Below are positions 1-4,100 of a DNA stretch of 6,583 nucleotides, piece by piece. This DNA is from Myxococcales bacterium (GTDB lineage Bacteria; Myxococcota; Polyangia; Fen-1088). The translations under genes and the position numbers were made by a program. The stretch lies in contig PMCR01000464.1 of the NCBI GenBank assembly GCA_003155465.1, positions 1 through 6,583 on the forward strand. Reading direction: 5' to 3'. A model generated the notes under the pieces. That model was not told the origin of the DNA. It did not search any database and saw only the letters and a program-made list of their open reading frames with translations. Positions within the stretch are counted from its first letter, which is position 1; every line of letters starts with the position of its first letter.

Positions 1-1089
1 CAGGGAACCCCAGGCTTGGTTCCCGGCAAGCACGAGAACAAGCTCGGCATCCGCTCGTCCAACACGGCGCCTGTCATCTTTGAGGATTTGTACGTTCCCA
101 GGGAGAATCTGCTGGGTGGTGTGGAGGGCAAGGGACTGGTTCACGCCCAGTCCGTGTTCGGCTTTACGCGCCTCATGGTGGCGGCCTTTGGCTTGGGCGG
201 CGGCGTCGCGGCCATGCTGAGGGCCATCCGCTACGCGCGCGAGCGGGTGCAGGCGGGGTCGCCCCTGTCCGAGAAGCCGGGCTACATGGACAAGTTGATC
301 GTTCCCCACGTGGTCCGGCTGGAGGCGGCGCGCGCCCTCATCGAAGAGACGGCCCATCGCCTGGACCAGGGCGAGCCCGAACTGCAGACCGAGGGCGCGA
401 TCGTCAAGCTCTTTGCCACCGAGGCGGGCAACGCCGCGGCCGATGCTGCCATCCAGGCCCACGGCGGCTATGGCTACACCAGGGAGTACGAGGTCGAGAA
501 GATCCGGCGCGACGTGCGCATCACCACGATCTACGAAGGCACCAGCGAGATCATGCAGTGGACGGTGTCACGGGATCGCTGGCGCCAGCACCTGCAGGAC
601 CACGGGCAGTACTACAAGAAGATCGCCGCTTCACTCGAAGCCCTGCACCGCGAAGACCCGAGCGTGGGGGCTGATGCGGCGGCCCTGGCGGTGAATGTCG
701 TTCAGGAGACGGTTGAGCGTTGCCGCATCGGCCGTTTGACCCGCAACCAGCATGTGCTCTTCGAGCTGGGCGAGTTGATGACGCGAGCAGAGATTGCGGC
801 TTGCTTCGCCCGCTACGCTGCCGGCCGAAGCGCGCCCAAGTACCAGGCCTTCTTCGCACCCTCTGCCATCAAGGCCATGTCGCGTATTTGCGCGCGCGAG
901 GCGGCGCTTGACGTGCTGGGTCTGGCGGTTCGTCTGGTGCGTGGCATGGATGCGGTGGATGATGCAGGCATTGCCGACTTCGAGCGCGCCCTCCAGTCCA
1001 CTGCCATCACGGCTTGCGCCAAGGGCCTGATGGCCGACATGGACGTGGTGGCCAAGGCCTTGGTTGAGCAAGACGCCGCTCGCGCCTAA
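1..1089 (+). CDS. Acyl-CoA dehydrogenase with C-terminal extension (5' partial)
   Basis: FAD-dependent dehydrogenase that should oxidise an acyl-CoA to the trans-2-enoyl-CoA and pass electrons to ETF. The frame is open from base 1, so the N-terminal part lies outside the window. 362 residues are visible, ending at TAA 1087-1089. Seen: the middle beta-domain end (GTPG..., then KLGIRSSNT and [13 protein letters not shown]), the C-terminal helical domain, the FAD/ETF-side motif [20 protein letters not shown] from codon 454, and YEGTSEI with Glu at codon 535-537, the catalytic-base position of the MCAD/SCAD type. About 170 residues follow this motif, much more than in a standard 380-residue enzyme. 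The tail is mainly helical and recalls the extended VLCAD/ACAD9-like class. Substrate chain length cannot be read from the sequence. The synthase gene follows in the same direction, so co-transcription is likely but unproven. Confidence 0.95.
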   Translation, partial: QGTPGLVPGKHENKLGIRSSNTAPVIFEDLYVPRENLLGGVEGKGLVHAQSVFGFTRLMVAAFGLGGGVAAMLRAIRYARERVQAGSPLSEKPGYMDKLIVPHVVRLEAARALIEETAHRLDQGEPELQTEGAIVKLFATEAGNAAADAAIQAHGGYGYTREYEVEKIRRDVRITTIYEGTSEIMQWTVSRDRWRQHLQDHGQYYKKIAASLEALHREDPSVGADAAALAVNVVQETVERCRIGRLTRNQHVLFELGELMTRAEIAACFARYAAGRSAPKYQAFFAPSAIKAMSRICAREAALDVLGLAVRLVRGMDAVDDAGIADFERALQSTAITACAKGLMADMDVVAKALVEQDAARA

Positions 1090-1196
1090 CCGGTCAAAGA
1101 GAGACAAGAAGCACGTAACCATTCGCTTGATTCGGACACCGGGGAGGGCCGCTGGGCGCTCGGTTTTCCGTTTTCGATATCTGGGAGGATGTTGAA
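1090..1196 (+). other. Intergenic gap between dehydrogenase and synthase genes
   Basis: This 107-bp gap separates the dehydrogenase stop from the synthase start. It holds an in-frame TGA at 1128-1130, which limits how far upstream the synthase could begin, and a T-rich patch (about 1164-1174). I see no strong hairpin followed by a T run and no convincing -35/-10 pair. Read-through transcription from the dehydrogenase gene is therefore plausible, though a promoter here is not excluded. Confidence 0.6.
1183..1188 (+). promoter_or_regulatory. Ribosome binding site of the synthase gene
   Basis: GGGAGG lies 8 bases before ATG 1197, a good Shine-Dalgarno match at normal spacing. With the in-frame TGA at 1128 and no other ATG or GTG between them, it fixes the start of the large synthase gene. 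Confidence 0.8.
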
Positions 1197-4100
1197 ATGA
1201 GTCGTTCGACACGGGATCCGGCCGAGAGAGCCGTCGCCATCATCGGCGTGGGGGCGATACTGCCCGATGCGCTTGACGCAAAGGCTTTCTGGCAGAACGT
1301 GATTACCGGTCGGAATTCAATTAGCGAGGTCACACCGGACCGCTGGGACCAGGCTGACTACTATGACAGTGATCCGAAGGCGCCGGGCAAGACCTATTCC
1401 AAGATCGGCGGTTGGGTGCGCGGCGTTTCTTTCGAGCCCACCAAGCTTCGCATCCCGCCCACCGTATCGGCCGCGATGGATGACGGCCAGAAGTGGGCGC
1501 TGCTGTGCGCGTCCGAGGCGCTGCGCGACGCGGGCCATCCCGACCGGCCGCTCGACACCGAATCGACCGCCGTGATCCTGGGCAATGCGATGGGCGGCGA
1601 GTTGCACTACCTCACTTGCCTGCGCCTGTTCATGCCCGAGTACGTGCACGCAATCTCCGACACCCAGGTCTTCCAATCGCTCTCCCAGGCCGACCGCGCA
1701 GCCTTCGTGGCGCAGTTGCGGGAATCGGCGGGCCGACGTTTCCCGGACACCACCGAAGACACGATGCCCGGCGAGCTGACCAACATCACTTCTGGCCGAG
1801 TGGCGGCGGTGTTCAACCTGCGCGGACCGAATTTCACCACCGACGCCGCGTGTGCCTCTTCGCTGGCCGCGCTGCAATCCGCGGTCGACGGCCTCACCGA
1901 TCATCACTACGACGTGGCTGTCACCGGCGCCATGGACCGCAACATGGGCGCCACCACTTTCATCAAGTTCTGCAAGATCGGCGCGCTTTCCCCCGACGGC
2001 TCGCGGCCATATGACAAAGACGCCAACGGATTCATCATGGGCGAGGGTGGTGCCATGTTCGTGTGTAAGCGCCTGCAGGACGCGGAGGAGGCGGGTGATC
2101 GCATCTACGCGGTGGTGCGGGGCGTGGGCGGCTCCAGCGACGGCAAGGGCAAGGGCATCACCGCCCCCAATCCCGTCGGGCAGATACTGGCGTTGCGTCG
2201 CGCCTGGGAACGCGCGGGGCTGGACCCCGCGACCATGACCCTGCTCGAAGGCCATGGAACCTCGACCAGGGCCGGAGATGTCGCCGAGATGGAGACCGCG
2301 ATGAAGCTCCTTTCCGAGGGCTCGCCGGTCAAGCATCGGATTGCGCTCGGCTCGATCAAGTCGCAGATCGGTCACCTGAAGAGCGCGGCTGGCGCGGCCG
2401 GGCTGCTCAAGGCCGTGCTCGCCTGTCACCACAAGATCCTCCCGCCCTCGATCAATTTCAACCAGCCGAATCCCAACGTCCCCTGGGACAAGACGCCCCT
2501 CTTCGTGAACACCAAGGCCCAGCCCTGGGAGAAGCCGTCGTTCGGTCCGCGGCGCTGTGGCCTGTCGGCATTTGGCTTTGGCGGCACCAATTTCCATGTG
2601 GTGGTCGAAGAGTATGTGCCGGGCATGCTGCCCCGGCGTCAGCCGGTGGTGCAGGTGCCCGCTTCCTACATGGCCAGCGTGCCAGTGGTCACAACCGTCC
2701 GGGACACCCGGCCGCCCATGCTGGGCAACATGCTGGCGCTGGGTGGGGCTGACACCGCGGCGGTGCGAACAGCGCTGACCCAGGCACTAGATGCGGCCAA
2801 GGCAGGCAGAACGCCCGACCGGCAGCCGCCGGGGCCGGACTTTCTGGCCGCGCCAGCGCGTCTGGTGATCGCCTTCGAGGACGCGGCCGATCTGGTCAAG
2901 AAGGGCGAGACCGCCTTGGCGGGCCTCGACCAAGGCGAGCCCAAGAAGTGGCGCGTGCTGCAGAGCAAGGGTATCCATTTCCGCCGTGGCGGAGCGGGCA
3001 AGGTGGCCTTCCTGTTCCCGGGCCAGGGCTCGCAATACGTGAACATGCTGGCCGACGTGCCAGACCCGATCGTGCGCGAGACTTTCGCCGAGGCTGATCG
3101 GGTGATGGAACCCATCCTGGGCCAGCCCCTGACGAAATACGTCTACAAGAACGAGGCCGATCCGGCCGCCATGCAAGCCGCCGAGGAGGCGCTGAAGGAC
3201 ACCACAATCTGCCAGCCGGCCATGGTGGCCAGCGATATAGCGATCATGCGCCTGCTCGACAAGCATGGAGTCAGGCCGGACATCGTGATGGGGCACAGCC
3301 TGGGCGAGTGGGCGGCGGCTGTGGGGGCAGGCATGGTCACCTTCCCCGAGGCCCTGGTGGCGGTGAGTGCGCGCGCGCGGGCCATGGCTTCCGTGTCCAT
3401 CGGCGACAAGGGCAAGATGGCCTCGGTGGCGGGGCCCACTGACGAAATCGTGCGCCGGCTGCCCGAGATCGGCGGCTACCTCACGCCGGCCAACATCAAC
3501 AGCCGCAAGCAGACAGTCATTGCGGGCGCCAGCGAGGCCGTGGACCGCGCGGTCGACTACTTCAACAAACTGGGCATGACTGCGCAGCTCATCCCGGTCT
3601 CCCATGCCTTTCATAGCAAGGTGGTGGCGCCAGCGTCAGACGCGCTCTACCGCACCATCTGCGAAATGGAGATCGCCTTCCCGCGCATCCCTCTCGTGGG
3701 CAATATCGACGGGGATCTCTACCCGACCCACGACATGGACACCATCCGGCGGCGCCTGGCCAACCAGATGGCGTCCTCGGTCCAGTTCGTCAAGGGGGTC
3801 GAGACCTGCTACCGGGAGGGAGCGCGTATCTTCGTCGAGGTCGGGCCCAAGCGCGCGCTCATGGCCCTGGCCGAAAGCATTCTCGAAGACAAAGACGACG
3901 TCATCTGCTTCTCCACCAACCATCCCAAACGCGGCGGCGTCCGTTCCTTCCACGATGCCATGTGCGGCTTCTATGCGGCGGGCATCCCACGCCCCGAGGA
4001 TCTACTGGCGGTTCATGCCGGGACGCAGCCCGACCCTGGGATCGCCACTGCCAGCCGCGTGGGGAGCCCGCCGGCCCTTCGGGACGGACAGCCCATCCCA

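Noticed and set aside
1136..1175. Possible terminator (GC-rich stretch followed by T runs) after the dehydrogenase
   Set aside because: No stem longer than about 4 bp forms next to the T-rich patch, so it is not convincing.
1317..2597. 426-codon open frame on the minus strand
   Set aside because: It lies wholly opposite KS1, whose motifs are unmistakable. Its translation is low-complexity Arg/Gly/His-rich with no recognised motif, as expected for antisense frames in GC-rich genes.
2907..2946. Inverted repeat gccttgg...ccaaggc in the KS-AT linker
   Set aside because: It has 7-bp arms with a 10-base loop inside coding sequence and no second copy. It is probably chance.
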